From Apricaphanius iberus (lineage: Eukaryota > Chordata > Actinopteri > Cyprinodontiformes > Aphaniidae), in assembly GCA_028564705.1 (NCBI GenBank), contig JAPXFQ010002722.1:806001-870000 (forward strand): a stretch of DNA of 64,000 nucleotides, written 5' to 3'. Numbering within the stretch: the first letter of the stretch is position 1; each line of letters starts with the position of its first letter. The position numbers were made by a program, and so were the translations under genes. The notes beneath the pieces were generated by a model. That model searched no databases. It worked only from the letters and a program-made list of their open reading frames with translations, and was not told the origin of the DNA. This document shows, in pieces, positions 22,900 to 35,832 of this stretch.

Positions 22900-25800
22900 A
22901 TATTTCTGACTAAAAGTCCCAAACTACCTGTATCAACTTTGAGAGAAAATGCACAATCACAATTTGGTAAATTGGTGAAAGCTTATATGGTTGTGGTTTT
23001 AGGACTCACTGACTGAAATTAGGTAAGAACTGAAAAAAAAACTGACTTTTAAACTTCAACAAGCAATGAAAAACTCTAAAAACAAGTCTGATCTTGGTAG
23101 TTCTAGTGCACACACACACACACACCCCTGTCTTTGCTTTTAATGCACAACACTTTCAGCATCATTCTTCCCAGGGTGGAAAGGTAATAGGAGGCCCCTG
23201 AAAAGTGTTCAAGTGCTGGTTTCACATTTTCTAATTTAGCTCTGGCATAACAGGCACATGCTACATGAATGTTGCACTGTTAGCCAAGCTAGACAGCAGG
23301 AGGCTATGCTGGGCTGGAATTTGACTCACTGGGGACTCAACCTGCTATTAGGAGAGGGAACACTACAGCATCTGATTTAAGACGGAGAAGTTCAGTGGAG
23401 CGTGGATGCAAGATTTATGTTACTGAGTGTATTTTAGGGATTGCCAAGACAAGCATGGCACATTCAATTGCTCATTGAACATTACTCTGCCAACTGCTTC
23501 TTCAAACAGATAATAAACACAAACTGTTCAGAGGCTGAAGCTTTTTTCTACCCGACTTCATGCATTCTTCTGCATTTATACCAAAGGGTATATGGAGCAA
23601 GAGAACGATAAAACATTTTAAAGTAATAATTCCATTGCAAAATAAACACAATTTGCTGGACATCATTCTGCTCTAAAGAGCATATTATGTTACAGTTGAG
23701 CAAAACTGTGCTTTGGAGGTCTTTTAGCAGAAATAAAAGCATGAAAAGGAAACAAGACTGAGCAAGTTGTTTTGTAAAATTGGTTGACCTCTATTGCAGA
23801 CCACTGAGAAGCAATTTTGTTGAAGATACAGAGGTCTCACAGCTGCTGCAATAGCAAGATTGGGCATTTCCCACAAATTGTTGGTTTTGACCCATTTTAT
23901 AAGCAACTGTTTTTGGAATGTTTATTGGGAAGAAAAAAGATACTGCCTTGTTTTACGTTGTCTCTCTATTTAAATTTTTAGCACTGCCGATCAATATAGA
24001 TGTTTTGCTTCACATTCCCCATCCACTCTTCTGGTAAATGTGGCTGTGTTAGTGATGTCAGGTCAGCTGTCAGCAGCCTTGCCAAGGAGTAGGCAGAGAC
24101 ATAATTCTCCCTAATCTTCCTTCTGTCATCCATGTGAATGTTGGGAACCATCTCTCCCGTCATTCAGTCCAGGTGATTATCCCTGTTATTTTTCACGTGG
24201 TTGCTGCTAATGTACAGAGGGTTATGATTATGGAGTGATTAGGGAAAGGTGAAAAGATAATTAAAGTGTAGTGAATACCGGCATTAGCTGGGTTAACAAT
24301 TTCTGTCTCAGAGGGAGTTTTGGTGAACAGCTGTGGTTTAAAAGGGCAATGCTGATGTTAAAATATTAAACAACGTCACTATCAAATGATGTGATGTCAA
24401 AGCTTGGATTAAGAACTACTGCCCACTTAAATGACAAAGGCAGAACATTAGAAATTTTGAATATGCTGGCATTCAGATGGATTAATCCCTTTACTTTGTT
24501 GTGTCGAAGTCTTGTTTGTAACTGAACGTCAAAAGAGGAAACGGAAGGCAAGAAGGGTCCAACCAATGAATATAATCTATTTGGAAATAAATACTGGTTC
24601 CTTTGAAGCATATATCACAAATCCATAATATTTGTCTCCAAAAAGCTTGATTACCATTTCTAAATTTGTGCATGATTCAACAACTTTGAAGGATCATTTA
24701 GGAAGGACGTAAATGTGATAAGATGCTGATTTCCTCTCTTCCTGCTTGACTCCTTCTTCCCTTGCCCTGCCTCTTAATGCCAGCTGTCAGTGCTTAGAAG
24801 GGCTGGTTTAAGGATGCAAGCTGGTGTTCTGCAAAAAAAAAATTAAAATAACTTAGGAAGTGCTCATTGTGACTGAAAACAACCCGCACTCCTCCCCGAC
24901 TCCAAACATATCGATCAGGCTTTACAGAGGAGTCAACATGTACGGCTCTGAAACAGTCAAAAAAAGGCAACAGGACTCTAAATCAAAATGTGACAACATG
25001 AGTGCTTTACATTGAAAAGCTATAGATGAGTTGAGTGACTCCTACAATTCAAAGATTTAGCCTGTTTAAGCAGTGCCTTTTTTTCGTGAACTCCATGTTT
25101 CACAAAGGGAAATAAAACTGGTCAGGGAACATGTTTAGAGTGGAATTTGTATAACTCAGGTTCAGCAGGGGTAAATGAGCTCTAAAAACCTACCCTTCTT
25201 TTCCTTGAATAGGTTGAATTTTTGCCTGTTTTTATTTGCTAAAAGACTGGATGATTTAATGTTTTATTTTTTTTTTTGCCGTTAGTAGACTCAAACAGTT
25301 TGGCTTGTTATTCAGACATCCTTGTTCTTGCTGGCATTAACTTGGAGAGAGAACCACACGGAGAGTTCATTTCTAAACACAGTTCATTCTGCTGGCAGTT
25401 TCAGTAGCTGTTGCCTTACTCCTCTTCTCGGGCTTTTTTGCTGTTTTCTTCACTGTCATCCGTCAGCCTTTAATCAATCACATTTCAATATGGTGTGGCT
25501 TCAAAATACACACTTTATGATGCAATACAAAAAGTCAAGGGGAATAGAAAGAAAGAGAGGACAAAAAGACACCCCATGTCCATTTGACTTGGTCTTTACA
25601 GTGGATTGTCACTTGAACACAAAGGTTAGTGAGAAGCCTTAAGCATCTGCACGCTGTCCAGCACAGACATCAGAGAGTTCAGTCTTCTTAGTCTCTCATT
25701 TTGCTCATTTTGTCTGCTAGACCGGTCTCTCTTTAGCTGTCAGGGAGTGCAGTTGCTTATAAATCATGATGAGTGGGATATCCAGTGGCTGTTATCTTAA

Positions 25801-28390
25801 CATCAAAGTAAAAAAATAAAAATAAACCCAAAACATGTGCCATCCAAAGGCATGGGTAAATGTTTTCGATACTCACTCTTTCACCAACTTTTAATGACAA
25901 ATTAAATGACTTCTTTTAACAACAGCAATTTTGCAAATGTACTTTTTTTTTTCTAGTCTACATCACTATTCTACAACCTGCTGCTAAAATCAGCATACAG
26001 AGCAAAAGATCAGCGCCTATACTACCATGTCTTTTTTGTAATACATTATTTCCATTTTATTTTATTCGTTCTTACAGTAAGCCACTGGATATTGATTTAA
26101 TGGTTCTTTTTTTTCTACTATGAGTAAATACTTGCAGCTACAAGGTATGAGTTTTTAAATATATATTTATATATTTATATATTTATAATCTTTTAAAAAG
26201 CATTTAGTCCTTTGGTCCCTATTTCCTAAGGAATGATGCATGTAAATTATCCTGGATTTAACCACTCCTCTCCTTTTCTTCTTCTTGTTTTTCCACTTTG
26301 ATGCAGAGCTTGCCCTGTCACAGAGCACAACACCTGTGTAGGCACAAAAACCAAAATGGCAGCAGGCTGGTGTGTGTGTGTTTGTGTAAATTAGTGTGAG
26401 TGTGTGCGTGCACACGATGAATTTGCTTCAGTTCTTGTGTTGGCATTTGCACGTATTTATACATGTACAGAGTCTTTTTTTGTGTTTTTCATTCATTAAG
26501 TGCAGCTTGTTTAATTCATTGTATGTTTGGTTTATTTTTTTAAATATTTTTTGAGTGAGTTTATCGGTATCCTGTGTCAGTATGCATGCTTTGAGCATAA
26601 TGGGTCTATAAAGTTTTTTTTTTTTTTCATCATGTCTAAAAAACAGCAGCAAAAAGTTGGTCTCTGCAAAATATCTTCTTCCACAGTTGCCAAAGCAAAA
26701 TAGGGAAAAGAGAGGCATTTGCAAAGAAAGAAAAAAAATGATAATAAAAAACAACAACTCTGGGATCCTTCTTTCAGTCACCCAATCTTTCAGCGGCTTT
26801 CCAGGAGGATCAAGGGACCACCCTTTCTTCATGATATGTAGCAGAACGAGGAGTCTTTGTACTTTTACTGCACTTGTGGAAATAAGGTGTTGTGGCCCTT
26901 CATCCTGTGACACAGAGAGGGAAACGAGAAAGAGAGAGGGGAGAATAAGGTGAGTGGATTCAGGAAGGCTGTAGCAAACATGCTCAGGGTTGTTGGCTCC
27001 TGGTTATCACACAGACTGACAGGCACAGCCAACAGCGTGAGGAACAGACGGGAAGAAGAAGATAGAAAAAAAAAAAAGTAGTATGTCAATCACAGCCAGA
27101 AATAAGTGAGCTACAGGTGGGGTGGGAGATCTATGTTAAAACCATATGGAACAGACATCTACACTGTGACAGCACTAATCCAAAGAAAGGCCTAATTTAG
27201 ACTGACAGGGTTTTTACTGATTGAAAAAGAAAAGCGGCTTGAGACACTGCTGTCATTCATCTCTTTGTTAATTCCCTGCAAACAAACTACAAAAGAACAT
27301 GAGAGATAAGGAGACGAAAACAACTGTTAAGGAGAGTTAAAACTGTGTAATAATTAGAATGACAGAAAGCAGGTGGTTAGCGAAGAATTGTGCACATGTC
27401 AACAAATAGCATTTAATTTGGCAACCCTGAATCTCCCCTACCTTCCTATTGGATTGACATCCTGCATTGATACTGAATGTGTTGGAGCCGCTGAGCTTCA
27501 AATATGAAAGAATATGTTTACAGCCCATCAGGGCTAATATGTTGTGAACTATGATGCAGTTTGAAGAAAGGAAGCAAAATCACAGCAAATCACTCTTTGG
27601 GAATGAACATGAAAGGGTCTGACTTTCTGACGGGAACATGCGCCTGGGTGCTGTCTTTGTTCTACCTTTCCTTTTCTGTAAATGAGATAGTTACAGCTTT
27701 AGAATAGATATGCTTTTTCAAACACAGGGCCTAGATTCAAACTTATTTGTTACGAGTAACAAAACCAACCTAGCCATTAGTGACATGTGGCACTAACAAG
27801 CACCAATTACAGCAACATTCTTTTGTATGTTATAAGGGCATTTCTCCCTATATGTCCTGCACAAAAGAAGCAGACAGTGGTTTTTCAAACTGATCTTTTT
27901 TTTTCACAGAAGATGTTCTTCCTTGAATCGTATTTCAAACACCAAGTGTCTCAGATCAAATATAATTATTCTACTTCCTCAGATGCTAGTTTTATAACCC
28001 ACATGTTGCCACCCTCTTAGAATGATTGATAAAAGACTCCTAGTACATGAGAATCAGAGTTTAGGTCAGATAAAACTTTATTTCTCACAGTTTGCCTGTA
28101 TAGTACACCTATCCCCCACCCTCCCGTTGAGTTCAGTGAATAGAGAAGCTACAGGAGGGCGAGTCGCCTGCAGCTCCTCTGGAACAGGGCAAGGGGAATT
28201 TGATGACTTCTTTCACGATGGCCTTGGGGGTATCAAGAAACCACATTGCAAAGAAAGGACCTTTTTCATTATGAATTTGTTTGCTGCCAATGTTTCACAA
28301 ATCAAGTTGTGTGACATTTAAACAGCAGCAAATTGAAAAAAAAAAATATTTGTTTGCATCCTCCAACAAAAAAAAGTACGATTTAACCAC
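22900..28390. other. Unassigned intergenic sequence
   Basis: No recognised gene. Simple repeats include (CA)n near 23108-23126 and AT-rich runs near 26160-26190. The longer open frames at 26428-26913 lie in A/T-rich sequence and look accidental. Confidence 0.4.
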
Positions 28391-28394
28391 ATTA

Positions 28395-28505
28395 AATTGT
28401 AATATTTTAGGTTGTTATAACCACAAACTTGAGTATATTTTACTGAGGCTTTATGTGATAGACCAACACAAAGAAGTGCATAATTATGAAGTGTAAGATA
28501 CAGAA
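28395..28505 (-). mobile_element. Tc1 terminal-region remnant
   Basis: GTTGTTATAACCACAAACTT and TTTATGTGATAGACCAACAC, then AAAGAAGTGCATAATTATGA, are the reverse of the right terminal region of the Tc1 subfamily found at 21.6-22.9 kb. No transposase sequence accompanies it. Confidence 0.5.
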
Positions 28506-28509
28506 CACA

Positions 28510-31500
28510 CATCATATCCTTCGGTGTGTTTGTTTTGATTTTCATTGGTTTTGGTTTTCTTTGTTCTTTATTATGTTTATAATATTTTGGATCTTTCACG
28601 TTGTTTCTCTCTGTTCATTACAATTATTATTACCTTGCAGTTAAAGTCAAATCATTTGTGTTTAGTTTCTTGCTTATTTCTTATTTTCTTCCCTCTGTGT
28701 GTTCTAGTAAATTCTCTTAGATCAGGAATAGTCTTTGTCTCCTAGTTTATGCTTCATTTCAGTTCAACTCCCCTTTGGTTAATACCTGCCTTCGCTGAGC
28801 CTCCCTGTTTGCTCTCCTGCACAGCTGTTTCACATTCCAATATTAATCTTGTCTGATTCCAGTGCCACTTTTCATCCCAACCTCAGGATATAAGCTCATC
28901 ATTCATACCTGTTTTTTTTTTTTTATATATTTTATTTTACACGCCTGTGCTTCATGTCCTATTCTTCTGCTCACTTTGTAAGTTTAAAAAAATCTGCAAT
29001 CATGCTGAGCCCCAACATTTTTCTCTGTTCCTCATATAAACTCAGAAAACTTGACAACATGGTTTTCATTTTTTTTGTCAAGTTGAAAAAAATAAAAGGG
29101 GTGGGCTTGCATTTGTATTAACACTCTTTACTTTGATGCCCATAAATGAAATTGAGTACAGCTGCCATTATAATTTTGAGATTATTTAGAATCTATTAAG
29201 AAAAACCAAGCCTTTAGACAGAAACTGTGTAATTGAGGTCAGACTAAACATCTACAAGTGCTTTCCTGGTGGCAGTAATAATATTAGATATAAAATTAAA
29301 TAATCAGGAAAATATATAAAATTGTTTTCTGTCACATGTGATTCAAATATTAGGTTGTTATTATTATAAAACAAAATACTGTCATAATATTTTAATATAT
29401 GTTAATATGGAAATTTGGGGTGGCAGTGTTTGCTTTTTTTGGACTGTGTATGATTTAGGAAATGGATATAAAAAAAAGGTCAATGGTAATATGGTTTCAG
29501 TTCTGCTCCTTTTCTAGCAGTCTGTTTTCCATGTCTGATTATTTTAGTTTTTGTCCTTTAAACAAATCAATAAACTAAACTAACAAAAACTAAACATCCC
29601 CCTCACATTCCAACATGTTCTTGTTTCAGCTAGCAATGTCTGCTACTTCCAATAGCCATATACAGTAGTCATTAACAGTCAGCAAACATTTTTAAAATGC
29701 ACAATGCAAGTTTCCTAAGGTAGTACACTTTTAAAATAAATTTCAGCAGCCTAAGATTATTCCCTAAAGCCGGTATAAAGGGCAAATGCCATTGAAGAGA
29801 ATGGAGAGAAAAGAGAGGAACACAAAAGAACAGAACACAAATTATACTAACAGCATATAAAGGCAGCTAATTAGTAAGTCGGGTACACCTGAAAATGTTC
29901 TGGTTAGATAGGACAAAACCCTTTTAGCTATTCTAAAAGACTTGAGAGAGGGGCAGGGGTTCATCTGCCACTGGAACAATGAGCCTAAATGGCTAGAACT
30001 AGAGCAACAATAGAATGTCTTAGATCACAGCATATCAACACAAAGGACGCACGCGTATTTGTGGTAGTAATGAGCCAGTCAAACTCCAGACATAACCTGA
30101 ATACAGAGTCTGTGGCAAGAGTTGAAAATTGATGCTCATTGACACTTGATGGAATCTGAAAATGACAGTTTTTGCAGGAAGGGTGGCTGTCTCATGAAGA
30201 GGCTGAATATGAAGTATAGATATATCCTGAAACTAATGTCACACTTTCCTCATTTTATTTACAAAAAACCCATCTGACATTTAATTTCAACTTCACAATT
30301 ACAGTGTTATTTATTTGTGTTGGTGTACCTCACAAATTACCAGGAAAATATATTGAGATCCTTGGTTGAGAAGTTACTATGTTAAAACTCAAGTGACCAA
30401 TGTTTATAGTATCTTAAGGGGACTGATTTTGTTCATGTGAGTCTATAGTTTAATAGAGCTAATTTTTTTAATTCACATTAAATTCACATTAAATTTTAAT
30501 TTAATTAAGCTAAAATTAAAGATTTTAGCTTAATCTATTTAAAAAAATGCTTTGGATCCTCATAAATAAATAAAAAAGTTAAACAAAAACCCAAACGATT
30601 ATCATGTTAGACAAGTGACGTCTTGCAGAGGATTACCCTGTGTAAGTGGAAACCACAGAAAGGTGGAACGCCAAAATTCACCAATACACATAGGGAATGT
30701 AATTGTTTACTCAAAGATAAGGTCATCATGGCTATATTTTATCTGCAGAGTTGTTGAGTAGTTGAAGAAAAAGGCCTTTTTTGCAAAACTAATATTAGAC
30801 TGTTGGGATAGTAGGACATTGTGTCTGTGAATGCAAAGACATAGAGAAATAAAAAGTACAGTACATCCATATACACAAACCCCACAAGAGGACAAGATAC
30901 ACGGTACAATGGCACAAAGAGTTAAAGTCCACTTTCAGTTATAATCAACAAACCAACCAGCATGTCATTTTACAGATATCAGCCAAGAAATTAATCGACT
31001 ACTGCACTCCACAAACTGCCAATGTACAATATAGAGTATACAAATAATAAATTTAAGAAAGGAGGGCAGAATATAAAGAGATAGAGTTTAGAGATATCAA
31101 CCAACGTCACGTCATGCAACGCAGTCACAGTCCTACCACATGACGTCATCCAGAAGAAAATGACACCATGGGTTCAACTTACAGCTGTGGGAACTTGGCC
31201 CCATGACAGGTGTTGGTGGGTTGTATGGTTATAGCGGAGAAAGGCCACCTCACACTGTGATTGGCCATGTCAGGTTGCCAGGTTGGTGGGGGTGAAAAAA
31301 AAAGAAAGAAACAGTGGAATTCTCTTTTCCTTGAGTCAGATTTCAAAAGAACCCTCTGTATTTTTGCGCTCCACAGTTTCACTTATTTTTGCCTGTCAGA
31401 TAAAATATATTCATTATGATTATTGCCATTAAACTGAAAAAATAAAGAAGGAAGTAACAGAACAAAAATATTCACTACAGTACAGAATTTCAAGAATAAC

Positions 31501-32700
31501 TTTATTTGTGCTTCTGTGTGGTGTTAAAACATTCCCAGGCTGACAAAATTTGCAGGTTAAAAGGTTGAATTTATGTTTATTTTCACAAAGATAACCCTCA
31601 TAGCAGATATGCATATTTCAGAAACTTGTCCTCTCTTCAGTAATTGGATTTGCCTTGTATTGCTTGCTTCGAGGGTGGCTGTACAGTAAGTACTTCAGTG
31701 CTTTTTTGCATTAAGTTTATCTTTAAAACACAGAATGGAATTTTAGAGTAGCGAGGCTCCTGAGACCAGGAGAGAAGAATGCCTGATCTTGTTTTTAATT
31801 CAACTTCAAAGAAACAATGTCAGAGTCAGACAAAACAGCAGCCTCTGAACCTATCTAAATATTGAAGTTTTTTACTTATAAAGAAGCAGAAAGGAAAAAT
31901 CATCACTGAAGTTTCATCAAGGTTTGCCATCATAACTACTGTTCTTAGTAAAAATGTAGAAAAATAGAACAGCTGAACTGTCCAGCTTGTTTTTCTAGCA
32001 CTTGAGATTATAGAATAATAGAATCCAAAACAAAACAAACAAACATTTTTTAAACCAATATTTTGTTTCTGGTGGTCAATCTATATAATCCATGATTTTA
32101 AAAACTAACTTATTTCAATAATTCAGTTCAAAAAGTGAAATTCATATTACACTGAGTTATTACACACAGAATTCTACTTTAAAGTTTTTTTGTTCATTTT
32201 GATATTTATGGCTTATAGATAATGAAAACCAAAAATGCAGTTATTTCAGAAACTTTGAAGCTTTGACTGATAAAAAAACAACTTTTTAATGGGGAAATGA
32301 GGGGGTACTGAAAAATATATTGATGTGTTGTAGGGTGGGAACTGCTTTTTCATGAATTTCTGCATTAATTGCTGCATGATTTACAGTCAGATTTAGTGGT
32401 GATCAGCATGTGGCTTTGCTGAGGTGTAATGGCGTGAAAAGTGGTTGTCAGCTCATCTGTATTGTTTGGTCTGGTATCGCTGTCCTTCACCATGAACTAA
32501 ACCCAATGAATAAAATTTAAGATTTAAGGTAGGGAAATTTGCTGCTCAGAAAATGACAGAGATACCATGGTGGTTAGACCAGGTACTGGTACTTTTATTA
32601 GTGTGGGGACATATCATATCTTTCTGAAAAAGAAAAACAACCTCTGTAAACAGGCGGTTAGGTCTTCTCTCCTTTTGGAGGATCTCAATGACTGTCTGCT
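28510..32700. other. Unassigned AT-rich intergenic sequence
   Basis: No recognised gene, RNA or repeat family. All open frames are short and lack family features. Confidence 0.4.
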
Positions 32701-32704
32701 AGAC

Positions 32705-33000
32705 AATGTGAATGGCTTGCATTTATACAGTGCTTTTTCAAGTCATACAACTCCAAAGCACTTTATGCTATATTCAGTCATTCAGTTATTCACCCATTCA
32801 CGTACACATTCACACACTGATGAAGGTGAGCTACATTCAAGCCACAGCTGCCCTGGGGTGCACTGAGAGAGGCTACCAAGCAGCTGACCAACCCCCAGCA
32901 GGCAAGGCAGGTTAAGTGTCTTGCCCAAGGACACAATGCCCGGAGCAGGGGTTCCAACTGACTACAGGATGAACTCCACCTCCAAAGCCACCGTTACCTC
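32705..33000. repeat. Fish dispersed repeat (TTTATACAGTGCTTTTTC copy)
   Basis: TTTATACAGTGCTTTTTCAA, CCAAAGCACTTTATGCTATA, TCACCCATTCACGTACACAT and GTGTCTTGCCCAAGGACACA align in order with the repeat at 7420-7655. This copy is more complete in its middle part. Confidence 0.7.
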
Positions 33001-33223
33001 TGCAGAGCAGACTTCTCCTTAGTTATGTAGGCCATAGCATAATATGTCTGTGTTGAAAAAGTTTTCTTATTCTTAATGTACTATTTCCAACTTTGAGAAA
33101 CAGACTTTGGGGTTTTTATTAGCTGTAAGCCATATATATATATTTGTTTTAATTAACAGAAATGACCCCTTAACATAGATCTCTTGATGTGTTATTAAAC
33201 TTATCAGAGAGTTTTACTATTCC

Positions 33224-33261
33224 ATAATATAATATAATATAATATAGTATAATATAGTAAT
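33224..33261. repeat. (TATAA)n microsatellite
   Basis: Five-base TATAA repeats with a few interruptions. Confidence 0.85.
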
Positions 33262-35704
33262 TAACTATCACATATGGGGTAAATATAGTGGTAGCAGCAG
33301 CAAAGTGACAAGTAGTATAAGCATTTGGATTCACATCATTAAGAGTAACATACAGTATGTACAATAAGGATGGAATTATAAACCAAGTACTGAGCAGTTA
33401 TTAAAAATAAAGTGGCATTCTCAGATATGAATTTGCAACTCAGTAGGATCATTACAAAAAGATATATTCTAAAAGATATTTGTACATATATGGTTTTGCA
33501 TTACACAGTAAAGTAAGTGCAGTAAGTGAAGTAAGTACAATTTTAAATTAATTTAAAATAATTTTCTAAATCATAAAGATGTACCTGTTTGAGGTTTATG
33601 TTATTCTGTAAGAAACTAAAAACCTTGAACTGTGATGACAATTAGACATACTGTTTTTATTGGAATACTACCAGTTTTGCTGTTTGTCTTTTTTTTTAAT
33701 TCAACACAGAAATTGTCTAATAATATGACAGAAACCAAAATGGACTGAAATGTGTGAAAGGCAAAGGAAGACGTGGAAACATACACACACACACCAATAT
33801 TCACAAACACACTTCCTGATTAAGTGAAGGAATGTAAATGTGGGTAATGGATTTACTTTGTGACTTTTAAAGTGTATCCTAATGACTGCTCTTGTCATCC
33901 AGCGGACAGGCAGGATGTTTACAATTTGTCCCTGTGACTGTGATAAATCAAATTCACCCTACGTTCTTTTTTCCTCGTTGTGTGTCAGCTTTGAAAGCTT
34001 CTCCACAATTAGCCGGCCATAGCAGCATTCAAATGCTGTCTGGGAACTGATAGAAGGGAAGTCTATCATTTGTACTGCATATGCCATCCCATGGCTTTTA
34101 AAAGAGGCACATCTAAAACAAGAAAGTGGTATTACCATGCATTTATTTATGGAGGAATTGAATCCAGGCTTATATTATTGTAATGAAAAGTAGTCCTGTC
34201 AGTTGGGCTTTGAGCGCATGCATCTATATTATTTTTGCGCTTGGCAGCTGTGGTTTGTAAACAGATGGCCGATGATTATTTGAATCAGTTGTGACACTGT
34301 GAAATTAGTCTTTTAAGGAATGCTGGTGCTAAGAGCAATACACATCTATATCAGTTTATATGAAAGCTCATGTGTTTTGGGGTCAAAATGTGAATTAATC
34401 AAGATATATGATAGTGAGTAAACCAGTAGATCACCCAGAAAGGTAGCTGAACTATGTTCAGTAGGATTCCTAAGTAACTGTTGCTTCGCAAGAGTATTAG
34501 AAATGTGTTAAAATATAGTAAAGTGTGCACTGTGAATAAATTAAAACCAAAACTGGCACAAAGCTACATTAAAACGAAGAAAAACAAGCAGAAACAAATC
34601 CGCGTCATAAAATATTGCAATACTTACATGGGGGGATTTCAAGGGGACAATAGCTACTATATATGCTATTGAATATTACATCCTACCATTTTATTTGTTA
34701 AACAAAGTTAAGTTAATATAAAAAAGAAGACTAGAAATGAACAAAAAAATGTTAAATAAATCTCAGTGCTGTATGTTTATTACTGTTATTAGTTATTATT
34801 CCTTCTGCTTGGAACTGGCATGTTTTCCCCTGTGGATGCATGGGTTCTCTCTGCGTACTCTTGCTTCCTCCTGGCTTCTAATTTACAATCCACAAATGCT
34901 GGGGCACAGCATTAACTTTGTCTAAAAGTTGACACAAATATAATGCCAAGGTATTTTAAGAGAAACAGTTCTGCCTTTGGACTTGTAACCTACAGATAAA
35001 CAATCTGGATCCAATGGCAATGCTATAGCCTTCCAAAGTTCTTAATTAAAAGGCTACATTTTACGGCAAGTGATTTACATGTGATAGAAACTTTGAAGTT
35101 ATTGTGGCAATGACATGTAAATTATTATATAAATGTTAATGCATTACAAATATTGAGTAATAAAAATGTTATTAGCTAGGGTACTGAAAGGCTAATTAAT
35201 TTCCCAAACCTTAACTACTATAATTGGCTCTCCTTTGAAAAGTTGATAACATGTTGTATGAGTACTTAAGTAAATGATTACATTCCTAAATGAACAATGT
35301 GTTAAGAATCTATTTCATAATTCTATCAACACAAAATTTGTCAAAAAATAAACAAAGGCTATTCAAGCATATTTTTTTTAGGGTAATTGACTTCCATTTG
35401 AGAAGTTGCTATGTATATTGAAATGATTATCTTCCTACATTAAAAATTTCTTAAGAATCGTATTTCAAATTGTTTCTAACACAAAATTTATCTTAATAAT
35501 AAAAAAAAATAAAAAATAATAAACTTTTGTGAAGAATGGTTTTGATTAGAATTTGGGACAGTGAATGCCCACACATTAACGACAGCTAGTGATGTAAATT
35601 ACCTAATTATGCCAAACATTTGTAAAGAAAGAGTAAGGTTTTCATTGTATCAGATCATAGTGTGCCACAAGTGGTACTGCACCTGTTTATGGACAGCAGA
35701 CGAG
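33262..35704 (-). other. Likely 3' untranslated / downstream region of the CELF gene
   Basis: AT-rich, with no open frame of note and no recognisable repeat. Read on the minus strand it follows the CELF stop directly, so its upper part must be 3' UTR. Candidate AATAAA signals on that strand lie at 34781-34776, 34695-34690 and 34147-34142, about 0.9, 1.0 and 1.6 kb after the stop. I cannot tell which is used, or whether the transcript runs further, as neuronal CELF transcripts often have long UTRs. Confidence 0.45.
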
Positions 35705-35832
35705 TCAGTAAGGTCGGTTGGCATCCTTTGGCCGCTTTAGCTGCACTTTCAGCCTCTTCATGCCTATCTGGAAGCCGTTCATGGCCTGGATAGCGGCCTG
35801 AGCACTGGACGGGTTATCGAAACTCACAAAGC
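35705..35832 (-). CDS. celf6: CELF last coding exon: second half of RRM3 and stop
   Basis: The acceptor is tctcag before GCTTTGTG. The 128 coding bases complete the RNP1 Gly and read [40 protein letters not shown] and Y, then TGA at 35707-35705. The C-terminus [10 protein letters not shown] is shared by CELF3, 4 and 6, and CELF5 ends differently. The exon continues into the 3' untranslated region below 35705. Confidence 0.97.

Noticed and set aside
26428..26913. 161-codon minus-strand open frame
   Set aside because: Driven by A/T homopolymers (runs of Phe, Lys and Ile), with no domain features.
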